Shown: piece by piece, positions 35,617-44,184 of the stretch
How positions within the stretch are numbered: the stretch's first letter is position 1
How the letters are laid out: each line of letters begins with the position of its first letter
Source of the DNA: Allokutzneria oryzae
GTDB taxonomy: Bacteria; Actinomycetota; Actinomycetes; Mycobacteriales; Pseudonocardiaceae
Length of the DNA stretch: 64,000 nt
NCBI RefSeq assembly: GCF_042429765.1
Contig: NZ_JBHLZU010000027.1
Location: 124,001 to 188,000, forward strand
Direction: 5' to 3'
Notes under the pieces: model-generated
Databases searched by the model: none
What the model was told of the DNA's origin: nothing
The model's input: only the letters and a program-made list of their open reading frames with translations
Position numbers and translations under genes: made by a program

Positions 35617-35898
35617 ATGAGCACAGCCATGCCCAACGCCGGTCCTCCGGCGTTCTACACAGTCCGGGAAGCTGCGCGGATTCTGCGCGTGGACCCGGCG
35701 ACCCTCTACCGAGCGATCCGGGAGGACGCCTTCCCCGCAGTGCGGGTGCGCACTCGCTACGTGGTGCCCGCCGCCGTGTTCGAGAAGCTGATTGCTGACG
35801 CCGCCGAGTCAGGTGGCTGCGTGGACGTCGCACGCATCGCCGCTGAGCGGCGGATGGCGCGTGAGGTCGCGCGTGTGACCGGGGGTGCGCCGTGGTGA
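35617..35898 (+). CDS. xis: Excisionase-type HTH protein
   Basis: A 93-residue protein with the MerR-like helix of the excisionase family: FYTVREAARILRVDPATLYRAI, then FPAVRVRTRYVVPAAVFEKL. In AICEs a gene of this kind usually works with Int for excision, though some act as transcription factors. It opens an operon whose genes overlap by 4-7 bases up to the translocase. The symbol is by analogy. Confidence 0.65.
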   Translation: MSTAMPNAGPPAFYTVREAARILRVDPATLYRAIREDAFPAVRVRTRYVVPAAVFEKLIADAAESGGCVDVARIAAERRMAREVARVTGGAPW

Positions 35899-36251
35899 AC
35901 CCGGATGACTTCTTCGAGGTGTTGGCGGCCGAGTTGGACCGCTACGCCGATGTTCCTACCGATGTGTTGGAGGAGATCGTCACGCGTGATGGGGCCTGCA
36001 TGTGGCTCTACGCCAACGATTCCGAGCCGGAGTGGACCGGTGACGACCTCACCGATCGAGAGTTGGCTGCGCGGATCTGCGCGGGGTGTCCGGTGCGTCG
36101 CGAGTGCTTGGAGTTGGAGTTCCGCACCGCCGGGCCGGTGACGCTGGGCGTGTGGGGTGCGTTGTGCGAGGAAGACAGGCGCGCGGTGTACCCGATCTGG
36201 CTCGCGCGGCGGTCGAACTCGCCGGAGCAGGACGGGGGGCCGTCGTCATGA
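35892..36251 (+). CDS. WhiB-like Fe-S protein
   Basis: A 119-residue WhiB family member. The four cluster cysteines are Cys36, Cys63, Cys66 and Cys72 (GACMW, ICAGCPVRREC), followed by GVWGALCEEDRR, the family's turn motif. WhiB proteins bind [4Fe-4S] and partner sigma factors in transcription control. Its place inside a conjugative operon suggests it tunes transfer to host state. Start GTG at 35892 or 35895, overlapping the previous stop. Confidence 0.85.
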   Translation: MVNPDDFFEVLAAELDRYADVPTDVLEEIVTRDGACMWLYANDSEPEWTGDDLTDRELAARICAGCPVRRECLELEFRTAGPVTLGVWGALCEEDRRAVYPIWLARRSNSPEQDGGPSS

Positions 36252-36577
36252 CGTTCACCTTGACGCCGTTGGAGTTGTGCGCCGGGTTGGGTGTCATGTT
36301 GGCGCTGTTCCTGGTGTGGCGCAACGGTTCCCGCAAGGCTAAGGCGGCGGCGGAGACGGCTCGCAAGAGCGCTCGTCTGTTGTCGCTGACGGGCCGGGTG
36401 TTGGTGATGGCGGGGGTAATCGTGGGTGTGCAGTGGCTCGCGATCACCTACCGGGCGGACACGGTGCTGTTGCTGGTCGTGCTCGGGTTGCCCGCGTTGT
36501 TCTCCGCGTACACGCTCACCCGCGCTCTGACCGTGACCACTGTGGAGAGTCGGAGCCGGAAGGGTGATCGGCGATGA
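36248..36577 (+). CDS. Small membrane protein of the transfer operon
   Basis: A 109-residue protein with three hydrophobic segments: LELCAGLGVMLALFLVW, LVMAGVIVGVQWLAITY and VLLLVVLGLPALFSAYTL. A basic loop lies after the first (RNGSRKAKAAAETARKS). The ATGA overlap with the WhiB gene and with the following gene shows coupling. Position matches spread (Spd) genes of AICEs; no family is recognised by sequence. Confidence 0.6.
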   Translation: MTFTLTPLELCAGLGVMLALFLVWRNGSRKAKAAAETARKSARLLSLTGRVLVMAGVIVGVQWLAITYRADTVLLLVVLGLPALFSAYTLTRALTVTTVESRSRKGDRR

Positions 36578-37413
36578 CCACCCCCGGTGTGCGGGTGTGG
36601 GAAAGGGTGGCCGCCTTCGGGCGGCCACCCGCCACCCCCGCGAACATGCTCGCGCGGGAAGCGGCCGAAGCCGCTGAGCTTCGAGCCCACCAGTCCCACC
36701 CGGACGTGGTTGCCCTGCGGGTTGAGCGAGTGCGGACGCAGGTCGATCGCCTGTGCTGGGCCGGGATCGTGCTCGGGTTGGCGTTCACGATGACCAACGT
36801 GCAGCAGTTCGCCGCCGCCGGATCTTCGGCGTGGTCGTTGCCGTGGTTGGCGGCGTGGCTGTTGGACCCGACCGTGTCCCTGGTGTTGCTGGCGATTCTG
36901 CGGGCGGAGCAGGTGACTGCCCGCTACCAGGTCGCCACGGGTCCGTGGGTGCGGCGGGCGAAGTGGTTCACGTTGGCCGCGACCTACGTCATGAACACCT
37001 GGGCCTCCTATGCGGCGGGTTCGGTGGCGGGGGTGGTGCTGCATTCAGTTCCGCCGTTGGTGGTGTTCGTTGCCGCCGAAGCGGTCACGGATCTGCGGGA
37101 CAAGCTCACCGACGCGGTGACGGCAGCGTTCACCGAAGCCCACCACCGCACCGTGCCGCACGCCGCGATGAACGCCGGGGTGGAGGTTCATGAACCCGCT
37201 CGGCGTCCGGCGCGACGCGGTCGCGGTGACCACCGCCGGACGTCGTTCGCGGAGTACCTGACCACGGCGCGGGCGGCGTGGTGCCCGGGTGTGATGGTGA
37301 CCCCGGCGTGGGTTCGTGAGGTCACCGGGTGCTCGCGTGGTCTGTCCTCTCGCCTGGCTGCTGTGCTGACCGCCGAGGTCGCGGGATCGGCCGAGGGTGG
37401 TGACGCCCCATGA
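36574..37413 (+). CDS. DUF2637/Spd-like membrane protein
   Basis: A 279-residue protein. Four hydrophobic helices lie between about residues 60 and 170 (CWAGIVLGLAFTMTNVQQF, LLDPTVSLVLLAILRAEQ, a Trp-rich third, and VVLHSVPPLVVFVAAEAV). The layout matches DUF2637, found in AICE and plasmid spread proteins. The C-terminal 100 residues are basic and soluble (RRPARRGRGDHRRTSF), probably cytoplasmic. It is coupled by ATGA to both neighbours. A DUF2637 relative also occurs at 47273-48061. Confidence 0.65.
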   Translation: MTTPGVRVWERVAAFGRPPATPANMLAREAAEAAELRAHQSHPDVVALRVERVRTQVDRLCWAGIVLGLAFTMTNVQQFAAAGSSAWSLPWLAAWLLDPTVSLVLLAILRAEQVTARYQVATGPWVRRAKWFTLAATYVMNTWASYAAGSVAGVVLHSVPPLVVFVAAEAVTDLRDKLTDAVTAAFTEAHHRTVPHAAMNAGVEVHEPARRPARRGRGDHRRTSFAEYLTTARAAWCPGVMVTPAWVREVTGCSRGLSSRLAAVLTAEVAGSAEGGDAP

Positions 37414-39575
37414 ACGAACACAACGAAGTCGCCGTGAACGCGGGCGAACACGGTTCGTTGCCGGTCCGCGCGGTGCTGGACGGCGAGTTCGTGAACGACA
37501 CCGCAGCGTCCATCCGGGGTTCGTGGAAGGCACGCTTGCGGGCGTGGTGGCTGCACTCGCCGCGTGTCCCGACGGCGTTGAAGGACCGCAGCCACGCGAA
37601 GGACGCCGCGAAGGTGGGCGTAGTGGCCGTGTTGCGATCGCCGTTGCGATTCCTCGGGGCGGTCGTGCGCGGGGTGGTGGTCGCGGTGCGGTTGTGGCGT
37701 TCGTGGGTGAAGGTCGCCGACTACCGCGACGCTGCCGAGCAGTCCGAGAAGCTTGCCGACAAGTTCACCGAGATCCGCGAGCTGACCTTGTTCCGATGGA
37801 AGGTCACCGCCGCCGTTGTGGTGGCAGTCCCATTCCTGGGCGCGGTCGCGCTGCTCGTCTACGGCCCCACCGTGCTCTGGGCCGCCGCCGGGTTCGTGTC
37901 GGTTGGCTTGGCGATCCTGGGACGACGGAAGGACGGCAGCCCAGGACGGAAGGCGGTGTTGGCCGGTCCCCGGACGCTCACGTGGACCATGGACCCGCAA
38001 GTCCTGGTGGATGCGTTTCGGGACGCGAAGCTGATCGGTAAGGACGAGACCCTGCGCCTGGTCGAGCGCGCGAAGCGGATCGGCGAAGGGTGGGCGGTCA
38101 CGGTGGACCTGCCCGCGACCCGCAAGGCCACCGATGTGATCAAGAACCGGGAAGCGTTGGCCTCCGCGCTCGCGGTCGACGAAGTCCAACTGATCGTCGA
38201 GCGGGTGCGCGGTGCGGGCGGACACGCCGGGCGAGTGGCGATGTGGGTCGCCGATGAGGACCCCTACGCGGCACCGCCGCTGCGGACCCCGCTGCTCGGG
38301 GTGTCGCACTGGGATGCGTGGCGACCGGTGCCCTTCGGGCGGGACGCGAGGGATCGGCGGATCGACCTCCCGCTGATCTGGACGTCGCTGTTGGTGGGGG
38401 CGATTCCTAGGCAGGGCAAGACATTCGCGACACGGTTGGCAGCCGCGGCCTTGATCTTGGACGCCTGGGTTCGGCTGTACGTGGCGGATTTCAAGGCTGG
38501 TAAGGATTGGAGTGCGGCCGAACAGGTCGCACACCGCTTCCTGGCCGGTGACGACACCGAACACATCCTGGCCCTGAAGGACTGGTTGGAAGAACTCGTC
38601 AGCGAAGTGCAGGGACGCTACGCGCGGATGCGCGAGTTGGACGATGTGGTGTGCCCGGAGTCGAAGATCACCCCGGGCATCTCCCGCGACCGGTCGTTGA
38701 ACATGCCGGTGACGGCGATCTTCATCGACGAAGTCCAAGTACCCCTAGAGGACCGCACACCCGTTGTGGTGCAAGGGAAAAAGCTCACAGCAGGGGAGTA
38801 CATCGGCGAGCTGCTGACCTGGCTGGCGAAGAAAGGACCAGCGGCCGGAATCATCCTCGTACTGGCCACCCAGCGCCCGGACAGCAAGACGATCCCGTCC
38901 GGGCTCCGCGCGGTGCTGGGGTCGCGGTTCGCGTTGCGGGTGATGGACTGGCGAGACAGCAACATCGTGCTCGGGGAGCAGATGAACACCCGGGGCTACG
39001 ACAGCAGCCGCCTCCTGCCGTCCCACAAGGGAGTGGGCATCCTGCGCCCGGACGGAGACACCCAAGCGGGGGCCGACGTCCTCGCGATGACGGTGCGCAC
39101 CTACTACATGCCCAACGAGGACTGGCAGACGATCTGCCAACGCGGACGCGTGCTCCGGGACGCGGCGGGCACCCTGTCCGGGCACGCCACCGGACAGGAC
39201 TCCGTCCCGGTGCTCGATCACGCTGCCGTGGCGAAGGTCCTCGGTGCCGCATCGGTGACCGTCGCCGAACCGGCGAACATGGTCGAGTTGCCGGAGCCGT
39301 TGGCGTCCGTTGTGGACTATCTCGCCGATGACCTCGAATCGGACGTCCGCGCGTTCGTGCCCACGGCCGAACTTGTTGAGGCACTGGAGGTTGAGCCGAC
39401 CGGGTTCGGGCGGCAGATGGGAGAACTCGGCTGTCGCCCCACCCGCGAACGCATCCCCACCCAGAACGGAACGCGACAAGTCCGGGGCTACCTCACCGCC
39501 GACATCCGCGCCGCAATCGACGCCTACCGAGACGGGACGATCCTTGACGGCGAGGTGATCGGCGATGACCAGTAG
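37410..39575 (+). CDS. traB: FtsK/SpoIIIE-type DNA translocase (TraB-like)
   Basis: A 721-residue conjugation motor. Two hydrophobic segments near residues 70-90 and 130-165 anchor it. Walker A is GAIPRQGKT (about 330-338), followed by LYVADFKAGKDW. Walker B is TAIFIDEVQ (about 437), and LVLATQRPDSKTIPSGLRA is the FtsK-type sensor. A C-terminal winged helix (about 640-710; VEPTGFGRQMGELG) would bind the element's clt repeats. Proteins like this move double-stranded DNA between mycelial cells without a relaxase. Last gene of the coupled operon. The symbol is by analogy with AICE TraB. Confidence 0.85.
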   Translation: MNEHNEVAVNAGEHGSLPVRAVLDGEFVNDTAASIRGSWKARLRAWWLHSPRVPTALKDRSHAKDAAKVGVVAVLRSPLRFLGAVVRGVVVAVRLWRSWVKVADYRDAAEQSEKLADKFTEIRELTLFRWKVTAAVVVAVPFLGAVALLVYGPTVLWAAAGFVSVGLAILGRRKDGSPGRKAVLAGPRTLTWTMDPQVLVDAFRDAKLIGKDETLRLVERAKRIGEGWAVTVDLPATRKATDVIKNREALASALAVDEVQLIVERVRGAGGHAGRVAMWVADEDPYAAPPLRTPLLGVSHWDAWRPVPFGRDARDRRIDLPLIWTSLLVGAIPRQGKTFATRLAAAALILDAWVRLYVADFKAGKDWSAAEQVAHRFLAGDDTEHILALKDWLEELVSEVQGRYARMRELDDVVCPESKITPGISRDRSLNMPVTAIFIDEVQVPLEDRTPVVVQGKKLTAGEYIGELLTWLAKKGPAAGIILVLATQRPDSKTIPSGLRAVLGSRFALRVMDWRDSNIVLGEQMNTRGYDSSRLLPSHKGVGILRPDGDTQAGADVLAMTVRTYYMPNEDWQTICQRGRVLRDAAGTLSGHATGQDSVPVLDHAAVAKVLGAASVTVAEPANMVELPEPLASVVDYLADDLESDVRAFVPTAELVEALEVEPTGFGRQMGELGCRPTRERIPTQNGTRQVRGYLTADIRAAIDAYRDGTILDGEVIGDDQ

Positions 39576-39682
39576 TGATCAGTTCAGAATGAGTTGCCAG
39601 GTCAGCAGCCCGCGCGCCGAAGATTGTCGGACTACTGCGGGTCTGCGGCGGTCAACCGTGGCGATCCGGCATCCTGCGGGGC

Positions 39683-40930
39683 GTGAAGCCGTCCTGTCGC
39701 TCCGCCGTGGAGCCCGCCGACCCGGTCTTGCGCCCCTTCGTGGTGTTCCTGTGGGCCGCTGTCGCCGTGGCCGTCACGGTCGGGCTGACTACCTTCCTGG
39801 TGCACTTGTCCGATGGCGCCGACCCGCAGCGCCTGGCCGGGCTACTCGACATCGTGCGCATCGGGCTCAGCGTCGGCATCGGCACAGGCGGCCTGTTCGC
39901 ACTGTGGCTGGCGACGAGGCGCCAGCGCTCGGCCGAGCAGACGCTGGCGCTACAGCGCGAGGTGTCCCAGACGACGGTGAACGACAGCACGGAGCGCCGG
40001 ATCACCGAGCAGTACAACAAGGCGATCGAGCAGCTGGGCCACGAGAAGGCCGCCGTACGGTTGGGTGCGATCTACTCGCTCGAACGGATCGCGCAGGAAC
40101 ACGCGGGGCACCGGCAGACCGTCATCGACGTCTTCTGCTCCTACCTCCGCCTGCCCTACGAGCCGCCGGCCGACCGCAAGAGGTGGTCGAAGTCCAGCGC
40201 CGGGCTATCCCCGGAAGCAGCCGAGGCACTTGCCGAGTTGGAGGTGCGCTACACGATCCAGGGCATGTTCTGGGAGCACCTGGGCGACCCGGAGAAGCGG
40301 AAGGTGGGCGAGAAGCACTGGCCAGACCTCGTTCTGAACCTGTCTCGCGCGACGTTGGTCGATCCGGTCCTTCGGTTCCTCGCAGTGCGCGGCCTGTGGT
40401 GCGAACAGCTGGTCGTGCACGGGACTGCGGACTTCCGCGGACTCCGGGTGACCCACATCGCGAGTTTCGTCAAAGCGCGGTTCCACGACCGGGCGGTCTT
40501 CGCGGATGGGATCTTCAGCGAGAGCGTCGCGCTGATCGACTGCACCTTTGAAGCTGGGGCGGACCTCTCGGGCGCGGCTTTCCTGGGTCTTGTCACCCTG
40601 ATTGGCTGCGATTTCCGGGGCGAGGTTGACCTAGGCGGTCATTCGTCACGAGGCTTCGCGGCGCATAACTGCCAGTTCGACCACGGCTTGGTGCTTCGTG
40701 GCGGGAAGTGCACCTTGGTCATGATCTCTGACAGCGACCTGCAAGGGACGTTCGTCACCGATGACCTGGAGGTGTCGGCGGGCTTGCTCGCGGGCTGTTC
40801 GTTCCGAACGCAGCCAGATCGGCACCCGAAGATCGTTCTTGTCGACGACTTGCGGGATTCGGACAGCTACTGGCGCGGCGTCGCCGCGCACTTCGGTATC
40901 GAGTTCGACGGAACGATGATGTCTACATAG
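39683..40930 (+). CDS. Membrane-anchored pentapeptide-like protein
   Basis: A 415-residue protein starting GTG at 39683. Two transmembrane helices lie at about 17-40 and 55-75 (FVVFLWAAVAVAVTVGLTTF; IGLSVGIGTGGLFALWL). A cytoplasmic helical region follows with the common actinobacterial pattern QYNKAIEQLGHEKAAVRLGA. The C-terminal half is a pentapeptide-style beta-helix (FRGLRV, ARFHDRAVFADGIF, CTFEAGADLSGAAF). Function unknown. The first half of the soluble part resembles the protein at 32302-33114 (both have VIDVFCSYLRLP-like sequence), so the element carries two relatives. Confidence 0.7.
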   Translation: MKPSCRSAVEPADPVLRPFVVFLWAAVAVAVTVGLTTFLVHLSDGADPQRLAGLLDIVRIGLSVGIGTGGLFALWLATRRQRSAEQTLALQREVSQTTVNDSTERRITEQYNKAIEQLGHEKAAVRLGAIYSLERIAQEHAGHRQTVIDVFCSYLRLPYEPPADRKRWSKSSAGLSPEAAEALAELEVRYTIQGMFWEHLGDPEKRKVGEKHWPDLVLNLSRATLVDPVLRFLAVRGLWCEQLVVHGTADFRGLRVTHIASFVKARFHDRAVFADGIFSESVALIDCTFEAGADLSGAAFLGLVTLIGCDFRGEVDLGGHSSRGFAAHNCQFDHGLVLRGGKCTLVMISDSDLQGTFVTDDLEVSAGLLAGCSFRTQPDRHPKIVLVDDLRDSDSYWRGVAAHFGIEFDGTMMST

Positions 40931-40957
40931 CCCGTCACCAGCTGTCCCGGGAACCCG

Positions 40958-41494
40958 TCACTCCGTCTCAGGCGGTGTGACGGGCCGGAAAACGGGTTCG
41001 AACAGGGGAAACGGCCCGTCGTGACGGGTGGGACAGGTGACAGCCAACCCGTCCCCATCGCCAGAAACACCCTCGTCCGCCCCGTTCGCCGAGTCCTCCG
41101 GCGGACGGGGAGACCCGTCCCCAGCCGTCGTTTCGTCGCTGGGGACCTGCGGAGGCATCGCCTCGTCATAGCGCAGCAGCGCCCACAGCAAGACCGCCTG
41201 CTCGCCCTTGGGAAGCACCGCCTCTGGTGACGTCGCCCTGGCAAAGAGCAGCAGCAGCACGAAGAACGGGATCTCGTAGAACGCCGTGATCTTCACCAAC
41301 ACCGTCAACGGAGGCTTCCGTGCCCCCACCTCGTACCGGCTCAACGTGCTTTCGCTGACCCCAACAGCCGCCGCCGTCTTCCGGAGAGGCATACCGCGCA
41401 AGGCACGCAGATCCCGCAGAAGCCCACCGAGTTCGGCGCAGTACGAAGCAGGCTCGTTCGGTGGTTGCTCAGGACTGTCCGTCAAGACCGACAC
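40958..41494 (-). CDS. XRE-family regulator
   Basis: A 178-residue protein. The HTH is LRDLRALRGMPLRKTAAAVGVSESTLSRYE, then PLTVLVKITAFYEIPFFVLLLL. The C-terminal 70 residues are acidic and Pro/Gly-rich, probably disordered. GTG at 41494. Its start overlaps the end of the gene at 41469-41792, so the two are coupled and form a leftward operon. Confidence 0.75.
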   Translation of the reverse strand: MSVLTDSPEQPPNEPASYCAELGGLLRDLRALRGMPLRKTAAAVGVSESTLSRYEVGARKPPLTVLVKITAFYEIPFFVLLLLFARATSPEAVLPKGEQAVLLWALLRYDEAMPPQVPSDETTAGDGSPRPPEDSANGADEGVSGDGDGLAVTCPTRHDGPFPLFEPVFRPVTPPETE

Positions 41495-41792
41495 GACTTC
41501 CTCTCACGTAGCTCGACAGCGATAGCCAGAAGCGCGCCATCGGCCCGGGACGGCGATGCCGTGGCGCAGCCTCAAGACCGGGCAACTCTGCGCCTAGGCG
41601 AACGAACATCGCGCAACGCGGACACTTCGGAAGCGGCGCACACGTCAACGGGGCTGCGAACATCAGCGCGCCGCACAGGGTCACGTACTCGCCTGTGTGC
41701 GCCATCCCAGCTGCCATCTCTTCATCCGTCACCGCATGGTCAACGCCGTCATCGAGCGACGTCACCCACACCGAATACAGGCGAGGCAGCAC
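41469..41792 (-). CDS. Small zinc-ribbon-like protein common in AICEs
   Basis: A 107-residue protein beginning LPRLYSVWVTSLDDGVDHAV. Cys residues in YVTLCGAL, LTCAPLPKCPRCAMF form a C-x(n)-C-x5-C-x2-C pattern that could bind zinc. Similar short proteins recur next to XRE genes in actinobacterial integrative elements; no function is known to me. GTG at 41792 follows GGGGAGGGAA. The longer open frame upstream is chance. Confidence 0.6.
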   Translation of the reverse strand: MLPRLYSVWVTSLDDGVDHAVTDEEMAAGMAHTGEYVTLCGALMFAAPLTCAPLPKCPRCAMFVRLGAELPGLEAAPRHRRPGPMARFWLSLSSYVRGSRVGLDGQS

Positions 41793-41951
41793 GGTGGTTC
41801 CCTCCCCGGACGCGTTCGCGTTGGCCACGGCTGGGGCCGAGGTGGTCGGGGCACAGCTCGACCCCAGCCGTGATGAGGTCCGGCGATAGTCGAGCGGGCG
41901 CGGATGACTTCGCCGGACCGGTCCGTGACGGCCGCACGCAGCCATGACAGA

Positions 41952-41961
41952 CTTATATAAG
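41952..41961. promoter_or_regulatory. CTTATATAAG palindrome, second copy
   Basis: Lies in the divergent region between the gene starting at 41792 and the TPR regulator starting at 42052. It matches the centre of the 16-bp palindrome at 35555-35570. Confidence 0.5.
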
Positions 41962-42051
41962 CTTGTTGTAAGCGCTCCGGGGCTGTACACGACCTGCGTA
42001 CGACATAGCGGCGACTCAGACACGACCTGTCCACAGTGGAGGGACCAGGCG

Positions 42052-43218
42052 ATGACCCAGGGGAGTGGGCCGACGAAGCCGCCGCGCACCGTGCTGGAAC
42101 GGCTGATCAGGCAGCGTCGGCAGACGTTCGAAGAGTTCGTCGAGTACGCCGAGACCTTCGCTCGCGAACACGCGGAGCCCGGCACCCTCAGCGTTCGCCA
42201 CCTACAGCGCCTCGCGGCCGGGCGGCGCTCGGACGGAACGCCACTCGGACCCGTTCGACCGGCAACAGCTCGACTCTTGGAACGCATCTTCGACATGAGC
42301 ATTGGCGAACTGCTAGCTGCTCCCGTTGCGGATAAGCAGGAAGATGACTCTGGTGTCGAGTTGCGCCAAATGCTTAACGCCTCGCGGCGAGTCGACCTCC
42401 GCGTACTTGAGCTGCTTCATGAACAGCTATCCGCGATCCGTCGCCTCGACCGACAGATGGGGGCGCTTGTCGCTCACGATGAAGTCCGCGTGAAGATGGA
42501 GCAGGTTGCGCGCCTGATGTCGCATAGCCTTGCGCCCGATGTGCGCACTCAACTCGCTGTGTTGTTGGCCGAGTTGTCCACGTTGGCCGGATGGCAAGCC
42601 CTCGATCTCGGCAACGCCGCTGCTTCCTGGCAATACTACGACCGCGGTCGTGTGGCTGCCGCCGAGTCGGCGAAGGTGGCATTCGAAGTGCACGTCATCG
42701 CAGAACAGGCTTTCGTTCTACTCGACGTCGACAGAGCGGCCGATGCCGTCCAGCTGTTGAGTACGGCGCGAGTCAAGGCAAGAAACTCGGCTCCTTTGCT
42801 GTTGCGATCCTGGCTCGCCGCCGCTCACGGTGAAGCACTCGCGGCCGCTGGCCAGAAGAACGAGAGCCTTCGAGCATTCGACAAAGCAGCTGCCTTGCTT
42901 CCGAGCGAGACGACGAATGTTGACGGTCCATATGTGGTACTCGACGCTGTCCACCTTGCGCGTTGGCGTGGTCACGCGCTTGCGCGTTTCGCCGATCCCG
43001 ACGCGGTCGATGTGTTGACTGGCGCGCTTGAACGACTCGATTCCTCATTCACGCGAGCGGAGACGGCGCTACGGGTTGACCTCGCAATAGCTCTTGTCAC
43101 CATCGGCGAACCTCACGAGGCGCGTCGGCAGGCAAGCCACGCGGGCGAGCTGGCCGCCGAAATTGGGTCCGTCCGTCAGCAGCGTCGGATGCGTGCCCTC
43201 GCCGCGGCGATCGCATAG
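42052..43218 (+). CDS. TPR-type regulator, paralogue of 33760-34887
   Basis: A 388-residue protein. Residues 1-90 may be a degenerate DNA-binding region (VLERLIRQRRQTFEEFVEYA, SVRHLQRLAAGRR). The remainder is TPR-like and parallels the regulator at 33760-34887: STLAGWQALDLGNAAASWQYYDRG, AEQAFVLLDVDRAADAVQLL, LLLRSWLAAAHGEALAAAGQ, HLARWRGHALARFADPDAVD. ATG at 42052 follows GGAGGGA. A fragment of a third copy lies just downstream. Confidence 0.75.
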   Translation: MTQGSGPTKPPRTVLERLIRQRRQTFEEFVEYAETFAREHAEPGTLSVRHLQRLAAGRRSDGTPLGPVRPATARLLERIFDMSIGELLAAPVADKQEDDSGVELRQMLNASRRVDLRVLELLHEQLSAIRRLDRQMGALVAHDEVRVKMEQVARLMSHSLAPDVRTQLAVLLAELSTLAGWQALDLGNAAASWQYYDRGRVAAAESAKVAFEVHVIAEQAFVLLDVDRAADAVQLLSTARVKARNSAPLLLRSWLAAAHGEALAAAGQKNESLRAFDKAAALLPSETTNVDGPYVVLDAVHLARWRGHALARFADPDAVDVLTGALERLDSSFTRAETALRVDLAIALVTIGEPHEARRQASHAGELAAEIGSVRQQRRMRALAAAIA

Positions 43219-43282
43219 CTTGTGTGCCTTCGCTGTGGACTTACTAAGGCGAACGGTCAGCAATCGTTGATGCGGGCATACG

Positions 43283-43384
43283 CTCGCGCGTTTTGGTGAC
43301 GCCGAGGCGGTCGAGATACTTGCCGACGCTCTCGACCGCTTCTATCCAAAATTTACACATGCCGAAACCAAACTACGGATTGGT
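43283..43384 (+). pseudogene. Fragment of a third TPR-regulator copy
   Basis: The translated stretch LARFGDAEAVEILADALDRF, then YPKFTHAETKLRI, aligns with LARFADPDAVDVLTGALERL...RAETALRV in the gene just upstream. The frame has no start and leaves the homology after about 34 codons. Codons are more AT-rich than in the intact gene, which fits a decayed tandem duplicate or a leftover from recombination. Confidence 0.6.
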
Positions 43385-43530
43385 TCGCATTCTCTGCTGT
43401 CGATGAAAATGTGGAGGCAAGAAGGGGATGTTAGCGAGCGTGTAGTTGACAATCATAATCTGCTCTACTTGACAGTATCGACGCACTACCGGTACTGCGA
43501 GTGAATCAAATTTGTGTGAATGCGTCTGCT

Positions 43531-44184
43531 TTATACGGGGCTGTTGACTCGCATGTTTTCTGAAATCCAGCGTATCTTGTCTTCGGATGGACGCCTGCCC
43601 CAACGACCTTCGACAACTAGTCGAGTGACAGGGAGTGGATAGTCGCAGATTGCTGGCCATGCTTGCGGAGGTCGATAGCCCTTGGTGGTTCCTCGTACTG
43701 GATGGCTGTATCCGGGCAAGTATCGAACCTTGATCCAGGAATTCTCTGATTGGAAGACTTCGGCGCGGCGCCAGCCGTTTTCCCAAACCCATACTGGATC
43801 TCCGGCTGAGTAGTAGTAGCCCGGAATGTAAGCCCCAACATGTGTCAGGCCAGGCACTCCAGGCATTGCAAAGTTTGGAAACCCGCCAAGTATTCTGTAC
43901 TGCGCAGGGGTGAGAAATGGTTCTATCGAAAAAGGATCCCATTTGGGGTCGGGTGAGTGTAGCCGAATGTCGTTTCGGATGATATCTGCGTAGATTGGCG
44001 TTCCGGTGGGCAGTACGCGTAGGCCATTCCGCACGTAGTGTTCTGTAGGCAGGCTGATGGCAACCTTGATGTGGCTAAATTTGCTAGCGTTAATGACGCG
44101 CCCTGGGATCCATTGGTTGGGTGAATCCCAGCGGACCATCACCTTGTCGCCAAAGTGATAAAGGCAATCAGATGGATACGTCAT
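43531..44184 (-). CDS. Unknown protein with two SH3/Tudor-like repeats
   Basis: A 217-residue soluble protein. Two segments share a pattern: residues 12-41 (GDKVMVRWD..QWIPGRV..SHIKV) and 128-153 (GDPVWVWE..GWRRAEV..SWIKV), both GDxVxVxxxxxWxxxxV...IKV. This is the look of small beta-barrels (SH3, Tudor or agenet type). Between them is a Pro/Gly-rich stretch. I know no family for it. ATG at 44184 follows GAGAAG. GC content is low, and it is the last gene before attR, so it is probably recently acquired cargo. Confidence 0.6.
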   Translation of the reverse strand: MTYPSDCLYHFGDKVMVRWDSPNQWIPGRVINASKFSHIKVAISLPTEHYVRNGLRVLPTGTPIYADIIRNDIRLHSPDPKWDPFSIEPFLTPAQYRILGGFPNFAMPGVPGLTHVGAYIPGYYYSAGDPVWVWENGWRRAEVFQSENSWIKVRYLPGYSHPVRGTTKGYRPPQAWPAICDYPLPVTRLVVEGRWGRRPSEDKIRWISENMRVNSPV

